IMG/VR virus record: IMGVR_UViG_3300009104_000012
Span: 1 to 64,000 of that record
Strand: one strand, 5' to 3'
Length of the DNA stretch: 64,000 bases
Source: a virus
Shown: in pieces, positions 49,895 through 59,176 of the stretch
Layout: the number at the start of each line of letters is the position of its first letter
How positions within the stretch are numbered: the first letter of the stretch is position 1
Notes under the pieces: model-generated
What the model was told of the DNA's origin: nothing
The model's database searches: none
Seen by the model: only the letters and a program-made list of their open reading frames with translations
Position numbers and translations under genes: made by a program

Positions 49895-50873
49895 CAATCT
49901 TTTTCAATACTTCCTTTGTAAAATATTTTTCAGGATCATTATAGATTTGTTTACCAAATACTTTTGAACCATCTGGCATTTCATATCTTGTTGATACCTT
50001 TTTAAATAAATCTATTTCTTCTGCTAATTCTAATAAACCATAATATTTGTCTAACCCTTTATCATAGGTTAACATAACATCTATCATAGCATTCTCTTTT
50101 GTTATTCTTGATTTATAATTTTTACAATGTATAATATTACCAACTACTTCTGTTCCATCTTTTACTTTTTTCTTGGAAAGGTAGATGATTGATGAAGCAG
50201 CGTATTTCAGACCTGAACCGCCACCCATTTCTTTTTGTGGGAACATTGAGCCAATCACATCATAAGTGTGGTTGGTCATTATCATAGGCACATTTGCTTT
50301 GCCTAATTTAAGTGTTAAAACTCTAAATGTAGATTTGACTATTTGACTTCTAGTCATATCTCTTGTCTCTTTACCTTCTGCTGTGTCGGTCATTTCTTTA
50401 GTTGTAGATAACATACCTAAACTATCTAACACGAACATTAAAGGTTTTCTTTTTGATTCGTCTTGTTCTAAATATTTGTCAACTATTTTGATTGCTTGTG
50501 CTCTGAATTCTTGTACGGTTGCAACTGGAACAACTACAACTCTTTTACTATCTAAACCTCTCTTCTCAATTAACTCTCTTGATACGGCATTTTCTGATTC
50601 GAAATACACCACACCAGCTTCTTTATTAGTATCTAAAAAATTCTTACATATACCTAACGCAAAGAAAGTTTTACCTGTCATAGCTTCTCCTGCGATAGCA
50701 GTTATTCTATTACCTGGTAAACCTCCATAAACACTAGCGGATAGTAAAGCATTGAAAGCGTAGGAACCTGTGTCAATAAAAGTTGAAACATCAGCAGCGG
50801 TTACTCCTTCACTTGCTAATGTAGCATATTCATTTCCAGTTTCTTTGATTATATCTTTTAAAAAATCACTCAT
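49854..50873 (-). CDS. uvsX: UvsX recombinase (RecA family)
   Basis: The 339-residue protein has Walker A GEAMTGKT (62-69), the FESENAVS catalytic-Glu strand, LMFVLDSLG (Walker B) and the [10 protein letters not shown] loop region. It catalyses strand exchange in recombination-dependent replication and repair. A perfect sigma70 promoter precedes it. Confidence 0.95.
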   Translation of the reverse strand: MSDFLKDIIKETGNEYATLASEGVTAADVSTFIDTGSYAFNALLSASVYGGLPGNRITAIAGEAMTGKTFFALGICKNFLDTNKEAGVVYFESENAVSRELIEKRGLDSKRVVVVPVATVQEFRAQAIKIVDKYLEQDESKRKPLMFVLDSLGMLSTTKEMTDTAEGKETRDMTRSQIVKSTFRVLTLKLGKANVPMIMTNHTYDVIGSMFPQKEMGGGSGLKYAASSIIYLSKKKVKDGTEVVGNIIHCKNYKSRITKENAMIDVMLTYDKGLDKYYGLLELAEEIDLFKKVSTRYEMPDGSKVFGKQIYNDPEKYFTKEVLKKIDEHTKKKFSYGTE

Positions 50874-50893
50874 TTTTATATTATTATCTCCTC

Positions 50894-50922
50894 ATTATAT
50901 ACCAATTATTTATTATTGTCAA
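50894..50922 (-). promoter_or_regulatory. consensus sigma70 promoter of uvsX
   Basis: The minus-strand -35 is TTGACA (50922-50917), the spacer is exactly 17 bases and the -10 is TATAAT (50899-50894). Both hexamers are perfect. Confidence 0.9.
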
Positions 50923-51260
50923 GCTTTATCGTGTAACCATTTAGCCTTGACTACTACAGGTTTTCCTTTTTTCATATGTTCAATTTGTTTAGGGCCTGGT
51001 TCTTTTTCCCACTCGAATCTATATGTTGTGTCTTCTGGTACCCAACCTACTTGTGGCTCTTCATAAGCCTCTTCAGGTAATTTAACCCATAACGAATCAA
51101 ATAACTCTTCAGCACTCATCATACCAAATTGATTATATATCTTACCTGTCATTTCTTCTGTTAGATGACGTAACCTTTCTTTATTGTATTCCTTCTTTCG
51201 TTGGAAATCCCAATATGGTCCTAGGTCTTCATAACTTTTCTTTGTAATTGTCATTATCAT
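50919..51260 (-). CDS. 113-residue protein of unknown function
   Basis: The protein is helical, then beta/Pro-rich, with Trp residues near the ends. Two near starts (51260 and 51254) are possible. It abuts the GT-B-like gene by 1 base. No family is recognised. Confidence 0.6.
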   Translation of the reverse strand: MIMTITKKSYEDLGPYWDFQRKKEYNKERLRHLTEEMTGKIYNQFGMMSAEELFDSLWVKLPEEAYEEPQVGWVPEDTTYRFEWEKEPGPKQIEHMKKGKPVVVKAKWLHDKA

Positions 51261-51261
51261 A

Positions 51262-52656
51262 TTATTTATTATAGATGTAATGTTCCTTCTTGTCTATCAT
51301 TGTTGTATAATAATGTGGTAAACTTCTTATTAAGTTTCTATACTTCCTAAAACCTATAGATTTACCCCAACCCATATAGTCCCTTATTTGACTTATAGTT
51401 ACCTGTTTATTATCTTTTATAAACTTTAATAACTTTTCTCTACTTCTTGACTCACCCATAATATCTTTTTTAATTACAGATAATCCTTCATCTATCATAT
51501 TCTCAAAACCTTTTACTCTATTCTTCCAACTATGGACTTTTCTACAATGTTTAAGTGCTAGTTTTGCCTGTTCATTTCTCCATTTAGTTGAAGTTATTAA
51601 ATGTTCAAAATGTTCTACTGCTTCATCTACGGTATTAAAACCAGTTTCTAAATCTCCAAACAATTCTTTTGTCTCACTACCAATCTGGTAAACATATGGT
51701 ACACCTTGACCTAATCCGTCCTGTGAAGACATTGCCCAACGGTTACCACCGTGGAAACCTGCAACACATTTATGTAATTCATCCAAATATTCTTGTCTAT
51801 CAGCTGGGCCACCAAATTTAATAAAAGATAAATCATCAAAGTATTTTTTTAATTTTGTTTTAGAAGTTGTAGCGTCTGCCATTGTTAACCATAACCTAAA
51901 ATCTGTTCTTTTAGACCTTAACTTTTTAATAATTTGTAAAAACTTTTCCCAACCTCTATAGTTATGCGTTCTATGATTGAACACTATATAAGGTCCTGAT
52001 ATTTCTTCTACATCTTTTCTAATTTTATCATCTTCAAATCCTAGATAAACTGGTCTCATTATACCTCTTAACTTATCAATTGTTTGTTTACTATAATGTT
52101 GTTCTGCTTCTGCAAGTGTATCATCTATTTGTGTTTGTGTATTAAAACCACACGCCTTCATTAATAACATACCACTAATATTGTTATGATAAAAACTTAC
52201 CAACATATTAGGATTGTTTTCTTTGTTCTCTATCCAATGTGAATAACCAATTACAGGAGAGTCCTGACTATATAAGTTTATCATATTATTCATTACATTG
52301 GTTGTTTGTTCTGGTAAATGTGAAAACACCAAATCTATTTCCATAATTCTATTGTCTAATATAGTTTTCCAAAAATAGAAATCATAATGAGACCTCATAG
52401 AATTTGGAAATGTAGGTGTATTAAAAATGTATTGTTTAACATTTGGAAAATCAAACTCTTTACAATGTGATGGCATTGGCATATGAAAGAATAAATCTTT
52501 TCTCTTCTTGTTTAATTCTTTAATGACATTGGACATTACTAGAACATAACTATCTTTTGATAGTTCTCTTTGTTTAGTAATATTAGGTACAACTAATATT
52601 TGGTAAATATTTTCTTTGCCTAATGGTTGTTTGTTAAAGAATTTATCTAATGTCAT
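51262..52656 (-). CDS. GT-B-like glycosyltransferase with winged-helix-like tail
   Basis: The protein has 464 residues. Residues about 1-200 look like a GT-B N-terminal domain. Residues about 215-380 resemble a C-terminal domain (GPYIVFNHRTHNYRGWEKFLQII, FRLWLTMADATT, MSSQDGLGQGVPYVYQIG). The last 60 residues (REKLLKFIKDNKQVTISQIRDYMGWGKSIGFRKYRNLIRSL) resemble a DNA-binding winged helix. In T4-like phages GT-B enzymes glucosylate hydroxymethylcytosine in DNA, so a DNA glycosyltransferase is an attractive reading given its place in the replication block. It is unproven. Confidence 0.6.
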   Translation of the reverse strand: MTLDKFFNKQPLGKENIYQILVVPNITKQRELSKDSYVLVMSNVIKELNKKRKDLFFHMPMPSHCKEFDFPNVKQYIFNTPTFPNSMRSHYDFYFWKTILDNRIMEIDLVFSHLPEQTTNVMNNMINLYSQDSPVIGYSHWIENKENNPNMLVSFYHNNISGMLLMKACGFNTQTQIDDTLAEAEQHYSKQTIDKLRGIMRPVYLGFEDDKIRKDVEEISGPYIVFNHRTHNYRGWEKFLQIIKKLRSKRTDFRLWLTMADATTSKTKLKKYFDDLSFIKFGGPADRQEYLDELHKCVAGFHGGNRWAMSSQDGLGQGVPYVYQIGSETKELFGDLETGFNTVDEAVEHFEHLITSTKWRNEQAKLALKHCRKVHSWKNRVKGFENMIDEGLSVIKKDIMGESRSREKLLKFIKDNKQVTISQIRDYMGWGKSIGFRKYRNLIRSLPHYYTTMIDKKEHYIYNK

Positions 52657-53485
52657 TAGCTAATCTCCTTGCACCATAAGTTATCATAAAATCTGCACCA
52701 GCTCTTTTAAATACTTCGTATGTTTCTCTTAAACTACCAGGCGCACCAATACCTAACCACTCACCCGATACTTGATAAGCACCACAAGGTTTGCCTGTTG
52801 CTTTCTTTATGCCATAAATTAAATCTATACTTGTCATACCTGGTTTCACCATTAATTCATCTGCACCATCTTGAGCATATTTTATAGACCTTTTAATTGC
52901 ACCTGCTTTATCTGATACATCTAATTGATATGGTCTTTCAATCCCTTTCGGTATCGCCATAGTCTCACGCCAACCTCTATAAAAAGTAGAACGGAATTTT
53001 GTACTATAACTCATCACAGGTATATTACCATCTTTTATTGATTTAATATTCTTAACCGTATTATCTTGACAATCACTTGGTGCTATTGTAGCACCTGAAG
53101 CTGTGTAAATATCTTTTGCTTGTTGTAATAATAATTTATCTGTACGCTCTTGGTCTCCTATAATGCAACAATGTCCGTCCTGTGTATAAGAACATAAACA
53201 AATATCTACATTTAATTTAATAGGTAAAGTTGAAAGACTAGCTGCTACTACACATACTTGGTCAAATTTATGGTCATCAATTCCTTCTCCAGGTCTCCAA
53301 CTATCTGATTTTTCTCCTAGTTTAAATTCTGGAACATAGAATAATAAAAACTCTTTAACACCTAGGTCTATATCTTTCTTAACTCTTTCGTTAATTTCTT
53401 TCCAAGCATTAAAAATTTTATTATCTTCACCTAATCCAGTATCTTTTGTTCTAGGTCCAGCAAATATTGGTTGTATTAATCTCAT
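52643..53485 (-). CDS. hemB: porphobilinogen synthase (ALAD/HemB) homologue
   Basis: The 280-residue protein has all active-site elements of ALAD, which condenses two 5-aminolevulinate molecules into porphobilinogen. The zinc ligands are C96, C98 and C106 in DICLCSYTQDGHC. The two active-site lysines are K163 (MSYSTKFRSTFY) and K214 (LMVKPGM). RPYQLD and AYQVSGEW are also present. It is about 40-50 residues shorter than cellular HemB, mainly lacking the N-terminal arm that mediates oligomerisation. It overlaps both neighbours, so it is a stable part of the operon. Confidence 0.88.
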   Translation of the reverse strand: MRLIQPIFAGPRTKDTGLGEDNKIFNAWKEINERVKKDIDLGVKEFLLFYVPEFKLGEKSDSWRPGEGIDDHKFDQVCVVAASLSTLPIKLNVDICLCSYTQDGHCCIIGDQERTDKLLLQQAKDIYTASGATIAPSDCQDNTVKNIKSIKDGNIPVMSYSTKFRSTFYRGWRETMAIPKGIERPYQLDVSDKAGAIKRSIKYAQDGADELMVKPGMTSIDLIYGIKKATGKPCGAYQVSGEWLGIGAPGSLRETYEVFKRAGADFMITYGARRLANDIR

Positions 53486-54588
53486 CTTATTATATCAATC
53501 TTGTCCATAGTCTGATTGTTCCATACTTCGTTTTCAGTTCTTAATTTATTATCTGTTTTTAATTTGTCATATCTTTTTGTTGCTTTATTCTTCCACCATT
53601 TTACAATATTTTCTAATTCAAATTTATCATAGTTTTCACCTTTAATTAACTTATCGGTCTTACCTAATAATATATCTTTGACATTTGAGAAACCATAATC
53701 TGACATATAAAATCTTTTTTGTGTTGTAATACCTTCTGCCTTTGCCATAGATTTAACAAAGGTATCATAATCACCACTACCTTTTAATGCTCTCTTAACC
53801 ATACCAATCATTGCTGTGGTAATTTTTAACTTTCTACTAGAGGCACCTTTATGTACAATATCATCACCTATAATATCTTCAATATAACTTTTTAAATTAA
53901 AATAAGTTTCTTCACCTAAAGTTGGTACAAATTTTGACATTGTATCTCCTTTATATCTTAAATATGGTTTCAGTCCATCATACATAGATGTACCTTTTAT
54001 ATTACCATATAAACTTGTAGTTTCAAACAAACAAAATTCTGTATCATATTTCTTATTTAGCATTTCTCTTACTTTATGAGAACAACAAATCAATGCCAAT
54101 AGTTTACCACCAAGATAATTAAAACCAAATGGTTGTACTGGTACTATATTGAAACCCATTATGGCCCTTTTATTAAAGATAGGTAAATCTGGAGTACCAC
54201 CCAAATAATTATTTCTTGGTTTAGAATTGATAATAGGCGAACCTAATTTAATAAATCCTATAATAGTATTTGAAGTATTATCTTTAACAACTAATTTTAA
54301 TTCTTTACCTGGCGCCTGGTCTGGAGAGAAACTAGCAATCATTTCCAACATTGTATTAAAAGTGGAGTGTTGCATTTCAACCACTTGTATATCCATATCT
54401 TCAGGTTTAATATTATAATCATTAAACATATCATCTTCCAATCCAAAACCTGGTAGTGATGGTGGAATATTCTTAACTCTTTCAATCTTTCTCAATCTAA
54501 AATAGTCATCTATACGATTCAAACTATCAAAATAATCTCTAAAGATTTTAGAGCAATGTAATGCTTGTTCAACGTTTAGGGTCTTCAT
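53482..54588 (-). CDS. DUF4338 / DruA-like protein
   Basis: Start is the second ATG of a pair (368 residues). Residues about 110-230 (GFIKLGSP, KRAIMGFNIVPVQPFGFNYLGGKLLALICCSHKVREML, FETTSLYGNIKGTSMYDGLKPYLRYKG) resemble the DUF4338 family that includes DruA of the Druantia anti-phage system. DruA is a bacterial defence protein, so a phage relative could be a decoy, an inhibitor, or an unrelated user of the same fold. Alignment is by eye only. Confidence 0.5.
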   Translation of the reverse strand: MKTLNVEQALHCSKIFRDYFDSLNRIDDYFRLRKIERVKNIPPSLPGFGLEDDMFNDYNIKPEDMDIQVVEMQHSTFNTMLEMIASFSPDQAPGKELKLVVKDNTSNTIIGFIKLGSPIINSKPRNNYLGGTPDLPIFNKRAIMGFNIVPVQPFGFNYLGGKLLALICCSHKVREMLNKKYDTEFCLFETTSLYGNIKGTSMYDGLKPYLRYKGDTMSKFVPTLGEETYFNLKSYIEDIIGDDIVHKGASSRKLKITTAMIGMVKRALKGSGDYDTFVKSMAKAEGITTQKRFYMSDYGFSNVKDILLGKTDKLIKGENYDKFELENIVKWWKNKATKRYDKLKTDNKLRTENEVWNNQTMDKIDIIR

Positions 54589-54679
54589 CATTCCACTTCT
54601 TTAATAACCATATCGGTAATATATAAACTAATACCATAAATAATATAAAAATTAATCCTACTCCTATCATTTCCATCAT
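54569..54679 (-). CDS. 36-residue membrane miniprotein
   Basis: The ATG at 54679 overlaps the methyltransferase stop (ATGA), and the TGA overlaps the start region of the DruA-like gene. The product is a single membrane helix (MIGVGLIFILFMVLVYILPIWLL) and a short basic tail. Coupling supports real translation. Confidence 0.65.
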   Translation of the reverse strand: MMEMIGVGLIFILFMVLVYILPIWLLKKWNDEDPKR

Positions 54680-55218
54680 AATTCATTCCCCCAATTATCC
54701 CAACCATCTACTTGTTGTCGGGCAAATAGTTCTATTCTTGGCAGATCACCTGCCAACTCTATAATTCTTGACCTAACCTCATCTGGTTTTCTACTATGTT
54801 CTCTTCGTTCAGCAACCACTAATCTATCTACATTGGTACCAACTCTATGTGGTTTTCCTTTTGTTGCCAAGATACATATTTCAGGATTGGCTCTTGTCCA
54901 TAATCCTGTACCTTTAAAATAATAATTCTTAATTCTATTCTTGTTAGTTTTTATCCAATAAAATCCTACCGTCTTATATTTAAAACCCCATTTCTCAACA
55001 ATTGGTATTTGTTTATGTAATAATGGGTCTGTACACCACATAAACAATATACAATCTTTATCTGCAATATCTCCAACTGGTAAATCTTCAATCTCTTTCA
55101 TTGTCATTGTTGGATAATGGTGTATAGGATTTGTTTGTGCCTTATCATTATTCCAATTCTGAAAATGCCAAGGAGGATCGGCATAAATTATATTATATTT
55201 TTTCTTACTTAATTCCAA
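54676..55218 (-). CDS. MT-A70 family adenine-N6 methyltransferase
   Basis: The 180-residue enzyme has the catalytic DPPW motif (residues 14-17), the SAM-binding region FMWCTDPLL, and KKGKPHRVGTN and HSRKPDEV (C-terminal SAM/target loops). MT-A70 enzymes methylate adenine N6 in DNA or RNA. In a phage this commonly blocks host restriction or marks phage DNA. It sits directly downstream of the DNA polymerase, with a 10-base overlap. Confidence 0.9.
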   Translation of the reverse strand: MELSKKKYNIIYADPPWHFQNWNNDKAQTNPIHHYPTMTMKEIEDLPVGDIADKDCILFMWCTDPLLHKQIPIVEKWGFKYKTVGFYWIKTNKNRIKNYYFKGTGLWTRANPEICILATKGKPHRVGTNVDRLVVAERREHSRKPDEVRSRIIELAGDLPRIELFARQQVDGWDNWGNEL

Positions 55219-57683
55219 AAGTCCTCCAAACTCGCCACTCGTTCATACTTCCAACCAATAGAGTTTAATATAAATCTCAATGGGTCTAAAAATGTTTTTT
55301 CAAATTGAGTTGTATAATCTATATACTCTTGCAACTTAAATTCTCTAGGTAATTTTGTAAGATAACTAATAACACCATACTTAAATGGATTAGGTTCTTT
55401 TAATAATATAAACTTAATCTTATCTCCTTCTTGTATCAATGGATATTTAGCAGTAAGTTTAAGTTGTTTTAAATAATGATTGTATATTAAAGACCCTTTA
55501 ACGTGTATTGGACAACTCTTCTGAAATATATTACTAGCGTCTGAATATTTTTTAAGATTATTACAAGACCTTGGAAAAGCAATCGCTTCTGGTGGTAGTC
55601 CTTCAAATTCATTTTTAAACTTATCAACAAAATTAATTAAATCTGGTTCTTCCTTCTTCATAATAATATCAATTGCTTCTTTAATTCTTTTTCTACAAAT
55701 TGCTGGTGTTGAAGATTTAACTGCCTCAATTCCCATAATTTTCATTTTAGGTTCAGCATATCTAACGCCTTCACTATCATATACATTTAACATATATCTT
55801 TTCTTTGATACCCATATACCTTTATCAGCAATAACTTCTCTTGCCATTTCCATTTTTTGGTCAAAAGCATTTGTATATTCTGCAAGTTCTTTATAACACT
55901 TATCAATATATGGTTCAAATTGTTTTTCACACGCCTTGTTTAAAAATTCAACTACTTGGTCTTTTGATTTATTACCACATATTTTTTCTACTAACTTATC
56001 TAAACACACATAAATTGAATCTGTATCAGACGCAACTATATAATCGTGGTCATCTGTTTTTAATAAATGATTTAAATAATCGTTCATCTTATTCTCAATA
56101 AATTTAATAACATACTGACCTCCAGTAGTTATCGCTGTCGCTTGTCTTACATCATAGTATCTGAAAAATTGGTTACCAATAGCACCATAGGCACTATTCA
56201 ATGCAATCTTTCTTGACCATTGTATATTATGGAATCTACTTACCTTTTTTAATAAAGACTTCTCTTTTGTTTTTTCATATTCTTGTCTTGCTTTAATTTC
56301 TTTTTGTTTAAATTTAACTCGTTCTTTATACATTGTCTCCATCATATTAGCAAGAAAACCTTGACTATCGGTTTTAAACAACGCACCATTTGGAGTTATA
56401 CACGCACCTTCTTTTTTAAGATAACTTAAATCTGATTTTTTATTTAATAAATTACTTACAGAAACTCCATTACCTTTCATACCAATAATTTTTTCAGGTG
56501 AAATATTATATTGCATAATTAAATGTGGATACAAACTATTTAAATCAAATGACACTACCCACTTATGCATACCAACCTGTGGATCTTTTACATATGCACC
56601 AATATATTTTGTATCTTTACTATGTTCTTCTCTAGGTGGTACAGCAATCTTATTTTTTAATAAGTGATTATAAATTAAAGTATCCCAAGTTCTAACTTGA
56701 CTAAACACATCTGAATAATTTACTTTAGCGTCATACGCCATAGTTAAGACTAGTTCAATTAAACCAAGTTTATCTTCTAGTCTATCCACTATTTCAACAT
56801 CTTGAATATTATAATCTATAAAAGATTGTAAATCTTTAGTGTACCATTCTTTAAATGTATCATAAGGGTTATCATCTTTCTTTTCGCCTAGTTCTACTTG
56901 ACCAATCCAATCCAATCTATAACTCTCTTGTCTTGTTGGAATATATTTTGTATATAAATCCAAATAATCTAACATTGCAATACCAACCACATTGTATACC
57001 GTTTGTGGTCTACCTCTTACTTCAACCGTTTCTTGTTCAACTATATTCCAAGGTGATAATTTTCTTATTACTTTTTCATCTGTTAATAATTTAATTCTAT
57101 TGCATAGATATGGTAAATCAAAAAACTTTGTATTCCAACCTGTAATAACATCTGGATAATTTTTCATCCAGAATTTCATAAACTCCATTATTAAAACTTT
57201 TTCATTACTACATTTAATATAGGTTACATCTTTTCTATCTGTTTTAAAATCACCAATACCCCAAGTTATAATCTGTTTGTTAGAGGCATTTTTAACCGTA
57301 ATACATATTAACTCTTCTATAGGATTTTGTACATCTGGAAATCCATCTTCACAGGTTGTTTCTATATCTAATGTAAAAATGGAAATAAATTCTTTAGACC
57401 ATTCAATTGTTTCTGGATATTCAGCTGAAATATATTGATATTGAAATCTATCTAAACCAAATAATGGAGCACCACTATATGATTTTTTAAATTCTCTTGC
57501 TCTTGAAATACTATTAAAGTTTACAGGTTTTAAATTTTGACCTTGTAAAGTTTTCCAATCTCCATTACCTAATACATAAAGAGTTGGATTAAAATCTATC
57601 TTCTCTTGGAAAGACTTGTTTCTTTCAATACCACGGACTAGTAATTTACCTCTATGTTCAATAACTGATTTATAAAAATTCAC
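55209..57683 (-). CDS. 43: DNA polymerase (T4 gp43-like, family B)
   Basis: The 824-residue polymerase has the proofreading exonuclease motifs (FTLDIETT; later ITGWNTKFFDLPY and NIQDVEIVDRL). Its polymerase motifs are SFDLNSLYPHLIMQYNISPE (A), KIALNSAYGAIGNQFFRYYD (B) and IVASDTDSIYV (C, the DTD metal site). A C-terminal tail (ASLEDFWN) likely binds the sliding clamp, as in T4. No intein or split is seen, though some cyanophage relatives have one. A promoter lies at 57724-57752. Confidence 0.97.
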   Translation of the reverse strand: MNFYKSVIEHRGKLLVRGIERNKSFQEKIDFNPTLYVLGNGDWKTLQGQNLKPVNFNSISRAREFKKSYSGAPLFGLDRFQYQYISAEYPETIEWSKEFISIFTLDIETTCEDGFPDVQNPIEELICITVKNASNKQIITWGIGDFKTDRKDVTYIKCSNEKVLIMEFMKFWMKNYPDVITGWNTKFFDLPYLCNRIKLLTDEKVIRKLSPWNIVEQETVEVRGRPQTVYNVVGIAMLDYLDLYTKYIPTRQESYRLDWIGQVELGEKKDDNPYDTFKEWYTKDLQSFIDYNIQDVEIVDRLEDKLGLIELVLTMAYDAKVNYSDVFSQVRTWDTLIYNHLLKNKIAVPPREEHSKDTKYIGAYVKDPQVGMHKWVVSFDLNSLYPHLIMQYNISPEKIIGMKGNGVSVSNLLNKKSDLSYLKKEGACITPNGALFKTDSQGFLANMMETMYKERVKFKQKEIKARQEYEKTKEKSLLKKVSRFHNIQWSRKIALNSAYGAIGNQFFRYYDVRQATAITTGGQYVIKFIENKMNDYLNHLLKTDDHDYIVASDTDSIYVCLDKLVEKICGNKSKDQVVEFLNKACEKQFEPYIDKCYKELAEYTNAFDQKMEMAREVIADKGIWVSKKRYMLNVYDSEGVRYAEPKMKIMGIEAVKSSTPAICRKRIKEAIDIIMKKEEPDLINFVDKFKNEFEGLPPEAIAFPRSCNNLKKYSDASNIFQKSCPIHVKGSLIYNHYLKQLKLTAKYPLIQEGDKIKFILLKEPNPFKYGVISYLTKLPREFKLQEYIDYTTQFEKTFLDPLRFILNSIGWKYERVASLEDFWN

Positions 57684-58485
57684 TTAAATTGCCTTCCGCT
57701 TTATACTTTGATATGTTCTTCCTATTATACACCATTTCTTTCGATAAGTCAAATGGCATTTTCTTTGTTTCTTTGTACGAAGAAGTTCCACTCATCCACG
57801 ACTTCACCCACCAAATCAAATCGGTATGTTTTGGGTATTTTAAGTTCCAAGTAACCGTTGACTTTTTTAAATTTTTTCGGTCTTTCGGTGTCATTGGATA
57901 GATATATCTAAATTGTTTACCCTTCACTCGGTTCAATTTTAATTCTTTAAGTTGTTTTGGGTTTGGTCTATGACCGTATTTTAAACCTTCTTTATTTGGT
58001 AATTGTCCTTGTAAAGTTCTAGGGTGTACTTTCTCTCCTGTTTCGGTAACATAAGTATCTGTTATAGAAAATCCACCATATAAAAAATTAGCTGCCTGAT
58101 ATACATAGCCAGGTTTGCCCACAATACCATCTGCCCAAGTATAAAGATATTTAACATCTGTATTTTGTTTTAACCATTTAATTGATAGTGATAGTAATTG
58201 AGATTCAGAATTTCTAGGCATAGAATCATCCATACACATCTTGCCTATTTCTAGGTAATCTTTTGTATCTAATTTTGGAAATAATTTTTGTATAGTATGT
58301 TTTGGTCTTGTACCCCAACCAAAGGTAATAACTCCAACTAATGTATCATATGAATCTACTGGAAACTTTTTGTTTCTTACAAAGCAACCTAGATAATGCT
58401 TAGTGAGTCTCGGCATAACAGCCGAGTAATGGCGTTTAGCAACGAATTCAGCTGCTGTTATTTTGTGTAAAGGTTTTATTATCAT
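57670..58485 (-). CDS. Mom-like DNA adenine modification protein
   Basis: The 271 residues share features with phage Mu Mom and related GNAT-fold adenine-modifying proteins. These are FVAKRHYSAVMPRLTKHYLGCF, GVITFGWGTRP, PRNSESQLLSLSIKWLKQNT and YQAANFLYGGFS. Mom converts adenine to a carbamoylmethyl adenine that resists restriction. It overlaps the polymerase gene and the ferredoxin gene, and carries the polymerase promoter in its 3' end. Confidence 0.75.
   Translation of the reverse strand: MIIKPLHKITAAEFVAKRHYSAVMPRLTKHYLGCFVRNKKFPVDSYDTLVGVITFGWGTRPKHTIQKLFPKLDTKDYLEIGKMCMDDSMPRNSESQLLSLSIKWLKQNTDVKYLYTWADGIVGKPGYVYQAANFLYGGFSITDTYVTETGEKVHPRTLQGQLPNKEGLKYGHRPNPKQLKELKLNRVKGKQFRYIYPMTPKDRKNLKKSTVTWNLKYPKHTDLIWWVKSWMSGTSSYKETKKMPFDLSKEMVYNRKNISKYKAEGNLSEFL
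57724..57752 (-). promoter_or_regulatory. sigma70 promoter of the DNA polymerase gene
   Basis: The minus-strand -35 is TTGACT (57752-57747), the spacer is 17 bases and the -10 is TATAAT (57729-57724). It lies about 40 bases before the polymerase start, inside the Mom-like gene. Confidence 0.8.
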
Positions 58486-58805
58486 TATATATCATCTTTG
58501 TCTCTCAATTCTACTATCAATTTGTCGTGTTCTTTGCCTAACATTATTTGGCAACCTAATCTACTTCTTTTAGGGTCATAACCCTTTTCATATTCCAAGA
58601 GTTCTTGTTCTAAACTATTTTCAACAATTGGTAAATTATCCACATACACGTGGCAGGTAGCACAGGCGCAATTACCCCCACAATCGGCAGGTATTTCGGG
58701 AATTGGAACACTACTAAACTTTGTAGCAGCTTCCATAATTGAAAATCCTGGTGGTACTTCAACTCTTATCTTTGAACCGTCTCTTACAAAATATATTTCT
58801 ATCAT
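58485..58805 (-). CDS. 2Fe-2S ferredoxin (adrenodoxin type)
   Basis: The 106-residue protein has the cluster ligands C42-x5-C48-x2-C51 and C85 (CGGNCACATC ... LGCQI), typical of vertebrate- and ISC-type 2Fe-2S ferredoxins. It would carry electrons to an unseen partner, perhaps a host reductase or a 2OG/radical SAM enzyme of this phage. An extra Cys46 lies next to the cluster. Confidence 0.9.
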   Translation of the reverse strand: MIEIYFVRDGSKIRVEVPPGFSIMEAATKFSSVPIPEIPADCGGNCACATCHVYVDNLPIVENSLEQELLEYEKGYDPKRSRLGCQIMLGKEHDKLIVELRDKDDI

Positions 58806-58808
58806 TCA

Positions 58809-59138
58809 TCACTTATCTATTTTAGGTAATTCTGTTTCAGTAATCAATTCTGGTTTTCTTGGTTGTATAATTCCTGTACCTAAATGATAATTGTATGAGT
58901 TTTTTATATCTGTTTTTGGTGATACCTCTGCTATAATATGTTCTCTTTTAATTTTAATAACATCTTCTGTAGCATAAGGTAAATAGGGAGTTAACATTAA
59001 TTGTACAGGTTTTCCTGGTGCTGATTGTGTTGGTATAATCACAAACGCTTTTTTAATTTCTGTTATCTCTCCTGATTGATTTTGTATTTGGCCTATTACA
59101 TCTTCGCCAGTAGATAATCTTAATATTTTTATTTCCAT
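58809..59138 (-). CDS. Sm-like fold conserved phage protein
   Basis: The 109 residues start MEIKILRLSTGEDVIGQI, a beta-barrel pattern of Sm/LSM-like domains seen in many T4-like marine phage proteins. RNA binding is possible. It has its own perfect sigma70 promoter (59148-59176), suggesting early expression. Confidence 0.7.
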   Translation of the reverse strand: MEIKILRLSTGEDVIGQIQNQSGEITEIKKAFVIIPTQSAPGKPVQLMLTPYLPYATEDVIKIKREHIIAEVSPKTDIKNSYNYHLGTGIIQPRKPELITETELPKIDK

Positions 59139-59147
59139 AATCTCCTC

Positions 59148-59176
59148 ATTATATCATTACTTTAATCTAATGTCAA
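59148..59176 (-). promoter_or_regulatory. consensus sigma70 promoter
   Basis: The minus-strand -35 is TTGACA (59176-59171), the spacer is 17 bases and the -10 is TATAAT (59153-59148). It drives the Sm-like gene and perhaps the ferredoxin and Mom-like genes. Confidence 0.9.
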
